A stretch of 64,000 bases of DNA from Massilia sp. CF038 (lineage in GTDB: Bacteria > Pseudomonadota > Gammaproteobacteria > Burkholderiales > Burkholderiaceae_D): NCBI RefSeq assembly GCF_900129765.1, contig NZ_FQWU01000007.1, forward strand, positions 1 to 64,000, given 5' to 3'. The notes below the pieces were generated by a model, which saw only the letters and a list, made by a program, of their open reading frames with translations, had not been told where the DNA came from and did not search any database. This document shows, one piece after another, positions 1 through 8,602 of this stretch. The translations under genes were made by a program, and so were the position numbers. Position 1 is the first letter of the stretch, and the number at the start of each line of letters is the position of its first letter.

Positions 1-194
1 GTGTTGATGGTAATGCCGCGTGCTTTTTCTTCTGGTGCTGCATCGATCTGGTCGTATGCTTTAGCTTCGCCGCCGAATTTCTTCGACAGAACGGTTGCGA
101 TTGCAGCCGTCAGCGTGGTTTTGCCGTGGTCGACGTGACCGATGGTACCGACGTTGACGTGCGGTTTGGTCCGTTCGAATTTACCTTTTGCCAT
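1..194 (-). CDS. tuf: Elongation factor Tu, N-terminal part (cut by window edge)
   Basis: The first 64 codons of EF-Tu, the GTPase that delivers aminoacyl-tRNA to the ribosome. The start ATG is at 194 and the gene runs off the left edge. Translation begins [16 protein letters not shown], and the G1 loop GHVDHGKTT lies at residues 19-27. The switch I segment [11 protein letters not shown] is the last part visible. It lies 83 bases behind fusA in the same direction, the standard last position of the strep operon. Betaproteobacteria often carry two tuf copies; only this one is visible here. Confidence 0.97.
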   Translation of the reverse strand, partial: MAKGKFERTKPHVNVGTIGHVDHGKTTLTAAIATVLSKKFGGEAKAYDQIDAAPEEKARGITIN

Positions 195-277
195 TTTGAT
201 CTTCCTTTAAATTTACTAGTCAGTTGGCAACAGGACCGAACATCGCTGCGCGATATCCGGCACTGTCGCCCAATTTG

Positions 278-2383
278 TTATTTAGCTTTAGCAGTAACGA
301 TTGCGTCGGTAACGTGCTTAGGCGCTTCCGAGTAGTGCTTGAATTCCATCGTGTAAGTTGCACGGCCTTGCGTTGCGGAACGCAGCGAGGTCGAGTAACC
401 GAACATTTCCGACAGAGGCACTTCAGCTTTGATGATCTTGCCACCGCCGCCTGGGATCTCGTCCATGCCCTGCACCATACCGCGGCGGGACGACAAGTCG
501 CCCATCACGGTACCGGCGTAGTCTTCCGGCGTTTCCACTTCCACGGCCATCATTGGCTCGAGGATGACTGGCGATGCTTTGCGGCAGCCGTCTTTGAAGG
601 CCATCGAAGCTGCCATCTGGAACGCGTTTTCGTTCGAGTCCACATCGTGGTACGAACCGAAGAACAGCGTAACCTTGACGTCAACGACTGGGTAGCCAGC
701 CAACACACCGGTGTTGAGCGTACCGCGCACACCCTTTTCAACTGCAGGGATGTATTCGCGTGGAACGGTACCGCCCTTGATGGCGTCAACGAATTCGAAG
801 CCCTTGCCCGGTTCTTGCGGCTCGATCTTCAGAACCACGTGACCGTACTGACCACGACCACCCGACTGCTTGACGAACTTGCCTTCGGATTCTTCGCAGG
901 TCTTGCGGATCGTTTCGCGGTAGGCAACCTGTGGCTTGCCGACGGTTGCTTCCACGCCGAATTCGCGCTTCATGCGGTCAACGATAATTTCCAGGTGCAG
1001 CTCGCCCATACCACCAATGATGGTCTGGCCCGATTCTTCATCGGTCTTGACGCGGAACGAAGGATCTTCCTGTGCCAGGCGGTTCAGCGCCAGGCCCATT
1101 TTTTCCTGGTCAGCCTTGGTCTTAGGCTCAACAGCCTGTTGAATCACTGGCTCAGGGAAGACCATTTTTTCCAGGGTGATGATGGCCGATGGGTCGCACA
1201 GGGTTTCGCCCGTGGTTGCATCTTTCAGGCCCACCGCTGCGGCGATGTCGCCGGCGCGCACTTCTTTGATTTCTTCGCGCTGATTCGCGTGCATCTGCAG
1301 AATACGGCCAAGGCGTTCTTTCTTGCCCTTGATCGGATTGTAGACGGTGTCGCCCGAATTGATCGTGCCCGAATAGACGCGGAAGAAGATCAGCTGGCCC
1401 ACGAACGGGTCGGTCATGATCTTGAACGCCAGCGCGGCGAATTTCTCGTCGTCAGCTGCTTTACGGGTGGTAGGCTGGTCGTCTTCGTCCATGCCGCCGA
1501 CTGGTGGAATGTCGATTGGCGATGGCAGGTATTCGATCACGCCGTCGAGCATGGCTTGCACGCCCTTGTTCTTGAACGCGGTACCGCACATCATTGGCAC
1601 GATTTCCGAAGCGATGGTGCGCTGACGCAGAGCGGCCTTGATCTCTTCTTCCGACAGATCGCCTTCTTCCAGGTACTTGTTCATCAGTTCGTCGTTCGCT
1701 TCAGCAGCGGTTTCGACCATCTTCAGACGCCATTCAGCAGCCTGCTCTTGCAGTTCTGCCGGGATGTCGCGGTAGTCGAACTTCATGCCTTGCGATGCGT
1801 CGTCCCAGTAGATGGCTTTCATCTTGACCAGATCGACCACGCCTTTGAAGTTGTCTTCAGCGCCGATAGGAATTTGCAGTGGAATCGGGTTGGCCTTCAG
1901 GCGCGAACGCATTTGTTCGTAGACCTTGAAGAAGTTCGCACCGGTACGGTCCATCTTGTTGACGAAGGCCAGACGTGGCACTTTGTACTTGTTGGCCTGA
2001 CGCCATACGGTTTCCGACTGTGGCTGTACGCCGCCGACTGCGCAGTAAACCATGCAAGCGCCGTCGAGCACGCGCATCGAGCGTTCAACTTCAATGGTGA
2101 AGTCAACGTGGCCCGGGGTGTCGATGATGTTGATGTGGTGCTCAGGGAAGTTGTTCGCCATGCCCTTCCAGAAGCAGGTCGTCGCTGCCGAGGTAATGGT
2201 GATGCCGCGTTCCTGCTCTTGCTCCATCCAGTCCATGGTGGCCGCGCCATCATGCACTTCGCCGATCTTGTGGTTCACGCCCGTGTAGAACAGGACGCGC
2301 TCGGTCGTGGTGGTCTTGCCAGCATCGATGTGAGCGGAGATACCGATATTGCGGTAGCGCTCAATGGGGGTCTTGCGTGCCAT
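278..2383 (-). CDS. fusA: Elongation factor G
   Basis: A 701-residue translational GTPase that drives ribosome translocation and, with RRF, ribosome recycling. The G1 motif AHIDAGKTT is at residues 17-25, followed by the DTPGHVDF G3 motif and NKMD G4 motif. Length and the C-terminal domain IV/V sequence ([21 protein letters not shown]) are those of a normal bacterial EF-G. The start at 2383 gives the canonical [20 protein letters not shown]. It is third in the rpsL-rpsG-fusA-tuf operon, 114 bases after rpsG. Nothing is truncated or unusual. Confidence 0.98.
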   Translation of the reverse strand: MARKTPIERYRNIGISAHIDAGKTTTTERVLFYTGVNHKIGEVHDGAATMDWMEQEQERGITITSAATTCFWKGMANNFPEHHINIIDTPGHVDFTIEVERSMRVLDGACMVYCAVGGVQPQSETVWRQANKYKVPRLAFVNKMDRTGANFFKVYEQMRSRLKANPIPLQIPIGAEDNFKGVVDLVKMKAIYWDDASQGMKFDYRDIPAELQEQAAEWRLKMVETAAEANDELMNKYLEEGDLSEEEIKAALRQRTIASEIVPMMCGTAFKNKGVQAMLDGVIEYLPSPIDIPPVGGMDEDDQPTTRKAADDEKFAALAFKIMTDPFVGQLIFFRVYSGTINSGDTVYNPIKGKKERLGRILQMHANQREEIKEVRAGDIAAAVGLKDATTGETLCDPSAIITLEKMVFPEPVIQQAVEPKTKADQEKMGLALNRLAQEDPSFRVKTDEESGQTIIGGMGELHLEIIVDRMKREFGVEATVGKPQVAYRETIRKTCEESEGKFVKQSGGRGQYGHVVLKIEPQEPGKGFEFVDAIKGGTVPREYIPAVEKGVRGTLNTGVLAGYPVVDVKVTLFFGSYHDVDSNENAFQMAASMAFKDGCRKASPVILEPMMAVEVETPEDYAGTVMGDLSSRRGMVQGMDEIPGGGGKIIKAEVPLSEMFGYSTSLRSATQGRATYTMEFKHYSEAPKHVTDAIVTAKAK

Positions 2384-2497
2384 AATTATTCCTAAATCTT
2401 TTAATGGACAAAACCGAGCGGCATTTTGTGAACAAAATGAGCCCGGCCTCGAACAACGGATGCATGGCCGCGCCCCTCGCAGGGGTTGGCCACTTGA

Positions 2498-2968
2498 TTA
2501 GAAGCGGAAGTGCGAGAATGCCTTGTTCGCTTCAGCCATGCGGTGAACTTCGTCACGCTTCTTCATAGCACCGCCGCGCATTTCTGCGGCTTCCATCAAC
2601 TCACCACCCAGGCGTTGCGGCATGGATTTTTCGCTGCGCTTGTTTGCGGCTTCGCGCAACCAACGCATGGACAGCGCCATACGACGAACCGGACGAACTT
2701 CAACTGGCACCTGGTAGTTGGCACCACCGACGCGGCGGGATTTTACCTCGACCATCGGTTTGGCATTGTTGATCGCGGTTGCAAACACTTCGAGCGGGTC
2801 CTTGCCGGACTTTTGCTTGATGTGCTCGAATGCACCGTAGATGATGTTTTCTGCGACCGATTTTTTACCGGACAGCATCAAAACGTTGACGAATTTTGCG
2901 ACATCCGTATTGCCGAATTTTGGATCAGGCAGGATCTCGCGTTTGGGGACTTCACGACGACGTGGCAT
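2498..2968 (-). CDS. rpsG: 30S ribosomal protein S7
   Basis: 156 residues, the usual length of S7, the primary 16S rRNA 3'-domain binder in the small subunit head. The N-terminus [19 protein letters not shown] and the conserved [16 protein letters not shown] segment identify it without doubt. It lies between rpsL and fusA. In many bacteria S7 also represses its own operon by binding the rpsL-rpsG or rpsG-fusA spacer. The 117-base spacer to rpsL could hold such a site, but I did not identify one. Confidence 0.98.
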   Translation of the reverse strand: MPRRREVPKREILPDPKFGNTDVAKFVNVLMLSGKKSVAENIIYGAFEHIKQKSGKDPLEVFATAINNAKPMVEVKSRRVGGANYQVPVEVRPVRRMALSMRWLREAANKRSEKSMPQRLGGELMEAAEMRGGAMKKRDEVHRMAEANKAFSHFRF

Positions 2969-3085
2969 TTCAATTCCTTTCAGTCTTCAGTTGAGCGCGC
3001 TTAGCGCACTCGCGGTGGCCATCATAGCCATCCACTTACTCGACCGGTTCTGGTCGGTTCAACTAACTTTTAATGGGTAAGAAAA

Positions 3086-3469
3086 TTACTTCTTACCAGC
3101 TTTAGCGCGCTTCGTACCGTACTTCGAACGAGCTTGCTTACGGTCTTTAACGCCCTGGGTATCCAGTGCACCGCGAACCATGTGGTAACGCACACCCGGC
3201 AAATCTTTTACACGACCGCCGCGCAGCAGCACGACACTGTGTTCTTGCAGGTTGTGGCCTTCACCGCCGATGTACGAAATGACTTCGAAACCGTTGGTCA
3301 GGCGAACTTTGGCGACTTTACGCAGAGCCGAGTTTGGCTTCTTTGGGGTCGTCGTATATACACGGGTGCAAACACCACGTTTTTGCGGGCTGTTTTCCAG
3401 CGCCGGCGATTTGCTTTTCACGGTCAGAGCGACGCGTGGGCTGCGAATCAGTTGATTGATGGTTGGCAT
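3086..3469 (-). CDS. rpsL: 30S ribosomal protein S12
   Basis: 127 residues; S12 sits at the decoding centre. The conserved segments [22 protein letters not shown] and [13 protein letters not shown] are intact. The lysines in TTTPKKPNS and GRVKDLPG, where streptomycin-resistance substitutions occur in other bacteria, are the wild-type residues. First gene of the strep operon, about 165 bases behind a strong promoter at 3636-3664. Confidence 0.98.
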   Translation of the reverse strand: MPTINQLIRSPRVALTVKSKSPALENSPQKRGVCTRVYTTTPKKPNSALRKVAKVRLTNGFEVISYIGGEGHNLQEHSVVLLRGGRVKDLPGVRYHMVRGALDTQGVKDRKQARSKYGTKRAKAGKK

Positions 3470-3503
3470 CGTTATTAATCCAACAAAATTACAACATGAA
3501 TAA

Positions 3504-3521
3504 CCCGGGCGATTGCCCGGG
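3504..3521 (-). promoter_or_regulatory. Leader hairpin upstream of rpsL
   Basis: Seven-base perfect inverted repeat CCCGGGC / GCCCGGG around a 4-base loop, about 35 bases upstream of the rpsL start inside the predicted leader. It has no T-tract on the minus strand, so a simple terminator is unlikely. A role in leader folding or attenuation is possible. The rest of 3470-3763 shows only the promoter. Confidence 0.4.
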
Positions 3522-3635
3522 GACTAAAACTGAAACTTTGTCCCGCGTTCACTGACAACAGAGGCGCCGAAAGCCACTCGCAAGGGAGCGGCTGTGGTAC
3601 GCACACGATGTGCAGAATAAATTCGAGAACTCGCG

Positions 3636-3664
3636 AGTATAAGCCTGGCCGAGCCTGAGGTCAA
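3636..3664 (-). promoter_or_regulatory. Sigma-70 promoter of the strep operon
   Basis: On the minus strand TTGACC (3664-3659) and TATACT (3641-3636) are separated by exactly 17 bases. This near-consensus promoter points at rpsL and would start transcription near 3629. No other candidate of this quality is visible between 3470 and 3763. Confidence 0.8.
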
Positions 3665-3763
3665 CTTGTTTACCGTTCAGGGGCTATCCACACTGCATTT
3701 AAAAAACGCCCGCTGACGCCAAACGCCGCGATAATACGCGCTTCCCCGACATTGCCCTGCCCC

Positions 3764-5560
3764 ATGACCGCTGTGCTGCGCCCCGCGAAGCTGTTTCTTC
3801 TGCTGACCTACCTGGCATTGTCCCTCGTGCCCTTCTTTCCTTTGCTTTTTGGCAAGACCGTAGAGCAGCCCTGGCAATTGCTGGGGGTGGAAGTGATCGC
3901 CTGGGTGGCCATATGGGCGGTGTTCAAGCGGCCAGCCTGGTTTCACTGGCTGCTGATCCCTGCCTTTCTGGCGCTGCCGACCGAGCTGTATCTGTATACC
4001 TATTATGGTCAGCCGATTTCCACCCATCACCTGGGCATCATTGTCGAAACCAGCCCCAAGGAAGCGATGGAGTTTCTGGGAAACACAGTCTGGCTGATGC
4101 TGGCCGTGACGCTCGCGGTGATTGCCTGGTGGGCGGCCACCTGGCGCATTGCCCTGGCCGACCGTGAGCTGGACTGGAACGACGCCTCGCGCTGGATTGC
4201 CCTGGCCGGCCTTGGCGCCGCTGCGGCCGTGCTGGCATATGGGGTGGAATTCGGTATCACGCCCGCTGCCACGGCCAGCAAGAGCGCGCCGTCTGCCGTG
4301 GCAGGCGCCAGCTGGACCGGGCTCAGCTTGCCGCCGCTGCCGCACGAAGCCCGCGTGCCAGTCGAGCTGGAGGCCCTGGCACGCTCCTGGCCGTTTGGGC
4401 TGGTTTGGCGCGGGATCGACTTTTATAATGAACGCCAGCATCTGGCGGAGCTGGGCGAACGCAACAGCCAGTTCCGCTTCCAGGCCAGTCAGGCCAACCA
4501 GGATGGCGCTGCGCAGACTATGGTCATGGTGATTGGCGAATCGTCCCGCTACGACCGCTGGCAGTTGAACGGCTATGAACGCGCCACCAATCCCCTGCTC
4601 AGCCAGGAAAAGAACCTGGTGGTGCTGCCGGACGTGATTACGCCCGTGTCGGCCACGCGCCTGTCGGTGCCGGTGATGATTTCACGCAAGCCACCGATGC
4701 AGAGCCTGAAAGATGGCTTTGCCGAAAAATCCTTCCTGACCGCCTATAAAGAGGCGGGCTTCAAAACCTACTGGCTGTCGAACCAGGTTTCGTTCGGCAA
4801 ATTCGACACGCCGGTCTCGGTGTTTGCCAAGGAAGCCGACGTGATCCAGTTCATGAACCTGGGCGGCTTTACCAATCATTCGAATTTTGACCAGATTTTG
4901 CTGGGCCCTCTGCGCAATGCCCTGGCCGACCCTGCGCCGCGCAAGCTGATTGTGCTGCACACCCTGGGCAGCCACTGGAACTACAGCCAGCGCCACCCGA
5001 AAGAGTTCGACCACTGGCAGCCATCTTTGTTCGGCATCGACAAGCCGGTCGTCACCAACACCGCCATCAAGCCGCTGATGAACAACAGTTACGACAACAG
5101 CGTGCTGTATACAGACTGGTTCCTGGCCCAGGTGATCGGCCAGCTCAGGGGCGCCGCCCAGCGCAGCGCCATGGTGTACGTGTCCGACCACGGCCAATCG
5201 CTGTACGACAACAGTTGCAAGCTGGCTTTCCACGGGCATAACACCCAGTTCGACTTCCACGTGCCCGCCCTGCTCTGGTATTCCGACCAGTTCCAGGCCA
5301 GCCGCCCGGACAAGATCGCCGAACTGGCGCGCCACCGCACAGCGCGCCTGGGCACCGAAAACATGTTCCACACCTTGCTCGACCTGGCGGACATTCATTA
5401 CCCTGGCGAACGGCTGGACTGGAGTTTTGTCAATCCGGCGTTCCAGCCGCACACGCGCTACGTCGACAGCTATGGCTGGTCCGATTACGACAACGCCACG
5501 CTCAAGGGCGACTGCCGTGAAATCATGGACAAAGGCACGCCGCTCAAACGCGAGAAATAG
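3764..5560 (+). CDS. Phosphoethanolamine transferase-like membrane sulfatase-fold protein
   Basis: 598 residues. The first ~170 residues hold about five hydrophobic segments. After a linker comes a periplasmic alkaline-phosphatase/sulfatase-fold domain with the signature VIGESSRYDRWQLNGY, then HTLGSHWNYSQRHP and YVSDHGQSLYDN. These are the metal-binding and nucleophile blocks of the EptA/EptC/OpgE family, which moves phosphoethanolamine from phosphatidylethanolamine to lipid A, core sugars or osmoregulated glucans. The GES-S sequence replaces the GET of EptA, so Ser would be the nucleophile region. I chose ATG 3764 because the only earlier option is a TTG four codons upstream. It stands alone, divergent from rpsL. 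The acceptor substrate cannot be told from the sequence. Confidence 0.8.
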   Translation: MTAVLRPAKLFLLLTYLALSLVPFFPLLFGKTVEQPWQLLGVEVIAWVAIWAVFKRPAWFHWLLIPAFLALPTELYLYTYYGQPISTHHLGIIVETSPKEAMEFLGNTVWLMLAVTLAVIAWWAATWRIALADRELDWNDASRWIALAGLGAAAAVLAYGVEFGITPAATASKSAPSAVAGASWTGLSLPPLPHEARVPVELEALARSWPFGLVWRGIDFYNERQHLAELGERNSQFRFQASQANQDGAAQTMVMVIGESSRYDRWQLNGYERATNPLLSQEKNLVVLPDVITPVSATRLSVPVMISRKPPMQSLKDGFAEKSFLTAYKEAGFKTYWLSNQVSFGKFDTPVSVFAKEADVIQFMNLGGFTNHSNFDQILLGPLRNALADPAPRKLIVLHTLGSHWNYSQRHPKEFDHWQPSLFGIDKPVVTNTAIKPLMNNSYDNSVLYTDWFLAQVIGQLRGAAQRSAMVYVSDHGQSLYDNSCKLAFHGHNTQFDFHVPALLWYSDQFQASRPDKIAELARHRTARLGTENMFHTLLDLADIHYPGERLDWSFVNPAFQPHTRYVDSYGWSDYDNATLKGDCREIMDKGTPLKREK

Positions 5561-5593
5561 CGCGTCCGGTTGCTTGGCATAACCTGTAGCAAG

Positions 5594-5680
5594 ACATCGC
5601 CCTCGCGAAGGCGGGGGCCCATACCACTTCGGCGAAGTTGTTCAACGTGGTATGGCCCCCCGCCTTCGCGAGGGCGATGT
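5594..5680. repeat. Long REP-like palindrome, copy 1
   Basis: Two 34-base arms (5594-5627 and 5647-5680) are nearly perfect inverted copies, beginning ACATCGCCCTCGCGAAGG, around a 19-base loop. It sits 33 bases after the stop of the sulfatase-fold gene and may act as its transcription end. The same core (CTCGCGAAGGCGGGG) recurs at 58026-58125 and 58231-58317, so this is a dispersed intergenic palindrome family. Confidence 0.85.
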
Positions 5681-5753
5681 GGTGCATCTAGCTATTCCCC
5701 CAGTTCGCGTATATTCTTGGCAACATCCACAGCCAGCCAGAAGGATGCGCCGC

Positions 5754-6890
5754 ATGACCAAGCCTGCCCGAGTCCCCGCCATCGACATGTTGCGCGGCTT
5801 CGTCATCGCCCTCATGGCGCTGGACCACACGCGCGACTTCTTCGGCTACACCCGCTTCGACCCGGAGGATCTCGCCACCACCGAGCCAGCCTGGTTCTGG
5901 ACACGCTGGATCACCCATTTGTGCGCAACGGTGTTCGTGCTGCTGGCCGGCAGTTCGGCCTATCTGCGCGGGCAAAAAACCGGCATCCCTGCGCTGTCGC
6001 GCTACCTGGCCACGCGCGGCGCCATGCTGATCGTGCTGGAAGCGACCTGGATCAGCTTCAGCTGGCAGTTCGGCTACCAGGTCACTATCTTGCAGGTGAT
6101 CTGGGCCATTGGCGCATCGATGCTGATCATGGCGCTGCTGGTGTGGTTGCCGCGCGTGGCCATTGGCGCCATCGGCGCGGCCCTGATCCTGACCCACAAC
6201 GCGTTTGATGGCTACACCTCCACCAGCCTGCTGTGGGGCGCCTGGCACCAGGGCGGCTTTTTCCCGATGGGCGACAGCCTGGGCATGCAGGGCCTGGTGA
6301 TTCGCTACCCGCTCATGCCCTGGGTCGGCTTGATGGCCGCCGGCTATGCGCTGGGGCCCGTGTTTCAGTGGGAGGCGGCGCGCCGCATGCGCTTCTGGCT
6401 CACGGCAGCGGCAGTCCTGCTGACGGCTTTCCTGATACTGCGCGGCTTTAACATCTACGGCGACGCAAGCCACTGGTCGCCCCAGCCGCGCGGCGCGATG
6501 TTCGACCTGATGTCATTCGTGCGCGTGTCGAAGTATCCGCCCTCGCTGCTGTACCTGCTGGTGACGGTCGGTATCGGCATGCTGCTATTGGCGCTGTTCG
6601 AGCGGATCCGCGAAAACCGGGTGCTGATGCTGTTTGGCCGCACGCCCATGTTCTTCTACGTGATTCACATCGCGCTGATTCACTTCCTGGGCAATCTGTA
6701 CTTCGATCTGCGTTATGGCGGTGGCCCGGTGTTTGCCAACGGCGTGGCCACCTGGCCGGATGGCTACGTGCATTCGCTGCCAGTGGTGTACCTGGCCTGG
6801 GCGGCGATTCTGGCGCTGATGTACGGTTTGACGGTGGCATGGACGCGCTGGCGTGGTCAGCCCAGCACGCCAGCGCTGTCGGCCGGGTGA
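5754..6890 (+). CDS. DUF1624 / HGSNAT-like membrane acyltransferase
   Basis: 378 residues, with roughly ten hydrophobic segments and an N-terminal DMLRGFVIALMALDHTRDFF block typical of the DUF1624/heparan-alpha-glucosaminide N-acetyltransferase-like superfamily. Members move acyl groups across the inner membrane onto sugars or other envelope molecules; the substrate here is unknown. ATG 5754 is preferred over ATG 5745 because AGAAGG at 5739-5744 is 9 bases from it but directly abuts the earlier ATG. The 3' end overlaps the convergent MutS-like gene by 34 bases, so both stop codons lie inside the other gene. Confidence 0.8.
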   Translation: MTKPARVPAIDMLRGFVIALMALDHTRDFFGYTRFDPEDLATTEPAWFWTRWITHLCATVFVLLAGSSAYLRGQKTGIPALSRYLATRGAMLIVLEATWISFSWQFGYQVTILQVIWAIGASMLIMALLVWLPRVAIGAIGAALILTHNAFDGYTSTSLLWGAWHQGGFFPMGDSLGMQGLVIRYPLMPWVGLMAAGYALGPVFQWEAARRMRFWLTAAAVLLTAFLILRGFNIYGDASHWSPQPRGAMFDLMSFVRVSKYPPSLLYLLVTVGIGMLLLALFERIRENRVLMLFGRTPMFFYVIHIALIHFLGNLYFDLRYGGGPVFANGVATWPDGYVHSLPVVYLAWAAILALMYGLTVAWTRWRGQPSTPALSAG

Positions 6891-8389
6891 GCCAGATAGC
6901 CATTCAGCCAGTCGAACACTTTGCCCGCATTGCTTTGCACTGCGGGCCCGAATCCGCGCTCCGCCAGCAAACGAATGCCGTTGGTATGCGCCAGTACGCC
7001 CGGGGACAGTGTCAGGGCGCCGTCCTCGCGGCTGACGCACAGCGGATCGAGCCGGTGCTGCAGCAGACTTGCCAATACCAGATTGTGAGACGAGACCAGC
7101 ACCAGTGAACGCTGCGCCAGCACGTCCAGTACCGATGCGGCGGCGGACACTGATTCGAGGTGATTGGTACCTCTGAAAATTTCGTCAATAATGCAGATGC
7201 CCGGATGCGGACCGTCGGCGGCGGCAAGCAGCTCGCTGGCGCGGCGCAGTTCGGCGATGTACAGGCTTTCGCCGCGCAGCAGCGAGTCGTCGTTCTGCAT
7301 ACTGCAGTAAATCGGCAAATCCGGGACCCGGGCCGTTTCGGCGTAGCAGAAACCGAAGGCGCGCGCGGCGATCAGATTCAAGCCGGCAGTGCGCAGCAAG
7401 GTACTCTTGCCAATCCCGTTCTGCCCGGAGATGAATGCGCCCTTTCCCGCCAGTTCAAGACTGAGCGCCTGTGCGGCCGGCAGCAAAGGATGGACCATGC
7501 CACGCAGCGTCAGTGCCGTGTGGCTGGCGCGCTCGGCCCAGCAAAACCGGGGCGTGGCGCGCAGATGGCGCGCCAGTGCAATGTCGGCTTCCCAGTCGGC
7601 GATGCGCAGCATGGTGGCCCGCAGCAGCGGCAAATGGGCCTGCACCACCTGCGTGCAGTGAAAATAGTGATTCACATTCGTCAGGGCGAACCAGTCCTGG
7701 TAGCTGCGCAGACCCGGTACCAATAAACTGGCTGGCGCGCGCGTGAGGGCACGGTTCACTCGCGCCGCCTCGGCGGCATCGCGGTGGCTGGTTTCACTGG
7801 CCACACGCAGCAACATTTGCAAGGCCAGCATGGTGCGCTGCCATTGCTCGACCTGCTGGCCATAACGGACCTGATTCGACATCAGGAAAAACAGCAGCGC
7901 GCCGGTGCCGAGCCAGGCCAGCGGCGACCAAAGTATCGCCGCCGCCATCGACCCCAGAAGCAGAAACGGTACGCACCAGGTTTTGCCCGCCCAGATGGGC
8001 AAGCTCGTTGGCTCAGGGGCGAACAGCAGCGTCGCGATTTCCTGGTCGGCGTGGCGCAGCGGCTTGCAGGCCAGGTGCTGCGCATCGATCTGCGCTGGCG
8101 CATCCACCAGTGAACGCAAGGAGCGCCCCGCATCGGCGCCAGCGCCTTCGCGCAAACGCTGATAAAGCGCCTGCTGACCGAATATGCTCACTTCCTGCGA
8201 CAGGACCGCGTGGTACTGGCCCAGCATCAGGTCGGACCAGGTGGCATCATCAACAGCGTGCCTGCCGGGTTCATGGCACAGCTGCTGAAGCCTGGCCTGA
8301 TCGCTTTCCACAAAGGGATAGTCGGCCGGCTCGCGCGCGGGGATATCGAACAGGGCACGCAGCAAGCGGACCGCGGATGCAAATGGCAT
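6857..8389 (-). CDS. Membrane-anchored MutS-like ATPase
   Basis: 510 residues. The C-terminal part is a MutS-type ATPase: Walker A GQNGIGKST, Walker B plus D-loop CIIDEIFRGTNHLES (compare DEIGRGTST in MutS) and the switch LVSSHNL. The N-terminal half lacks the mismatch-binding and connector domains of MutS1 and instead has two hydrophobic segments (around PFLLLGSMAAAILW and LAWLGTGALLFFLM). That is the layout of small MutS-related membrane proteins of unknown function, so mismatch repair should not be assumed. Start at 8389 has AAAGG 6 bases upstream; a longer frame continues to 8524 but would run into the regulatory repeats. It is divergent from the ABC exporter. Confidence 0.75.
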   Translation of the reverse strand: MPFASAVRLLRALFDIPAREPADYPFVESDQARLQQLCHEPGRHAVDDATWSDLMLGQYHAVLSQEVSIFGQQALYQRLREGAGADAGRSLRSLVDAPAQIDAQHLACKPLRHADQEIATLLFAPEPTSLPIWAGKTWCVPFLLLGSMAAAILWSPLAWLGTGALLFFLMSNQVRYGQQVEQWQRTMLALQMLLRVASETSHRDAAEAARVNRALTRAPASLLVPGLRSYQDWFALTNVNHYFHCTQVVQAHLPLLRATMLRIADWEADIALARHLRATPRFCWAERASHTALTLRGMVHPLLPAAQALSLELAGKGAFISGQNGIGKSTLLRTAGLNLIAARAFGFCYAETARVPDLPIYCSMQNDDSLLRGESLYIAELRRASELLAAADGPHPGICIIDEIFRGTNHLESVSAAASVLDVLAQRSLVLVSSHNLVLASLLQHRLDPLCVSREDGALTLSPGVLAHTNGIRLLAERGFGPAVQSNAGKVFDWLNGYLAHPADSAGVLG

Positions 8390-8461
8390 GAAACCTTTCT
8401 TGACCCCCGGACGGGAGCGGGAAGCTACCGCGCCATATGTGGACATTGATACAAATAACAA

Positions 8462-8508
8462 GTGTCCGCCAACACCGCGCAAACAGTCCGGCCGGACGCT
8501 GCGGACAC
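8462..8508. promoter_or_regulatory. Putative activator-binding cluster (TGTCCG half-sites) upstream of the ABC exporter
   Basis: GTGTCCGC (8462-8469) and GCGGACAC (8501-8508) form a perfect 8-base inverted repeat. Between them is the 12-base palindrome GTCCGGCCGGAC (8486-8497). Half-site starts at 8463 and 8485 are 22 bases apart, and those at 8493 and 8502 are 9 apart. The cluster is about 50-90 bases upstream of the -24 element at 8554, the usual place for an NtrC-type enhancer. The same half-site and similar spacing recur at 30888-30945. Confidence 0.65.
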
Positions 8509-8553
8509 GTGTTCGTCCATACAAACTTCCTTAATAATCAAGGCTCTTGCAAG

Positions 8554-8569
8554 TGGCACGGTTCGTGCA
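8554..8569 (+). promoter_or_regulatory. Sigma-54 promoter of the ABC exporter operon
   Basis: TGGCACG-GTTC-GTGCA matches the -24/-12 consensus TGGCACG-N4-TTGCA at all positions except one T. The GG and GC dinucleotides are separated by exactly 10 bases. The predicted start near 8580 leaves a short leader of about 23 bases before the adaptor ATG at 8603. A sigma-54 activator gene follows in the same cluster. Confidence 0.78.
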
Positions 8570-8602
8570 TCAGTGGTGGTATTGTCGTCAACGTACACCA
8601 CC

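Noticed and set aside
224-2395. Long open frame on the plus strand opposite fusA
   Set aside because: It mirrors the codon structure of fusA, which is certain; its protein is His/Phe-rich with no domain.
5562-6208. 212-codon frame overlapping the DUF1624 gene in another frame
   Set aside because: It crosses the palindrome and has no ribosome site or recognisable domain; the DUF1624 frame explains the region.
8390-8461. Sigma-54 promoter on the minus strand for the MutS-like gene
   Set aside because: No GG-N10-GC pair with flanking consensus was found; TGGCGC and TGGCGG occurrences have no GC at the right distance.
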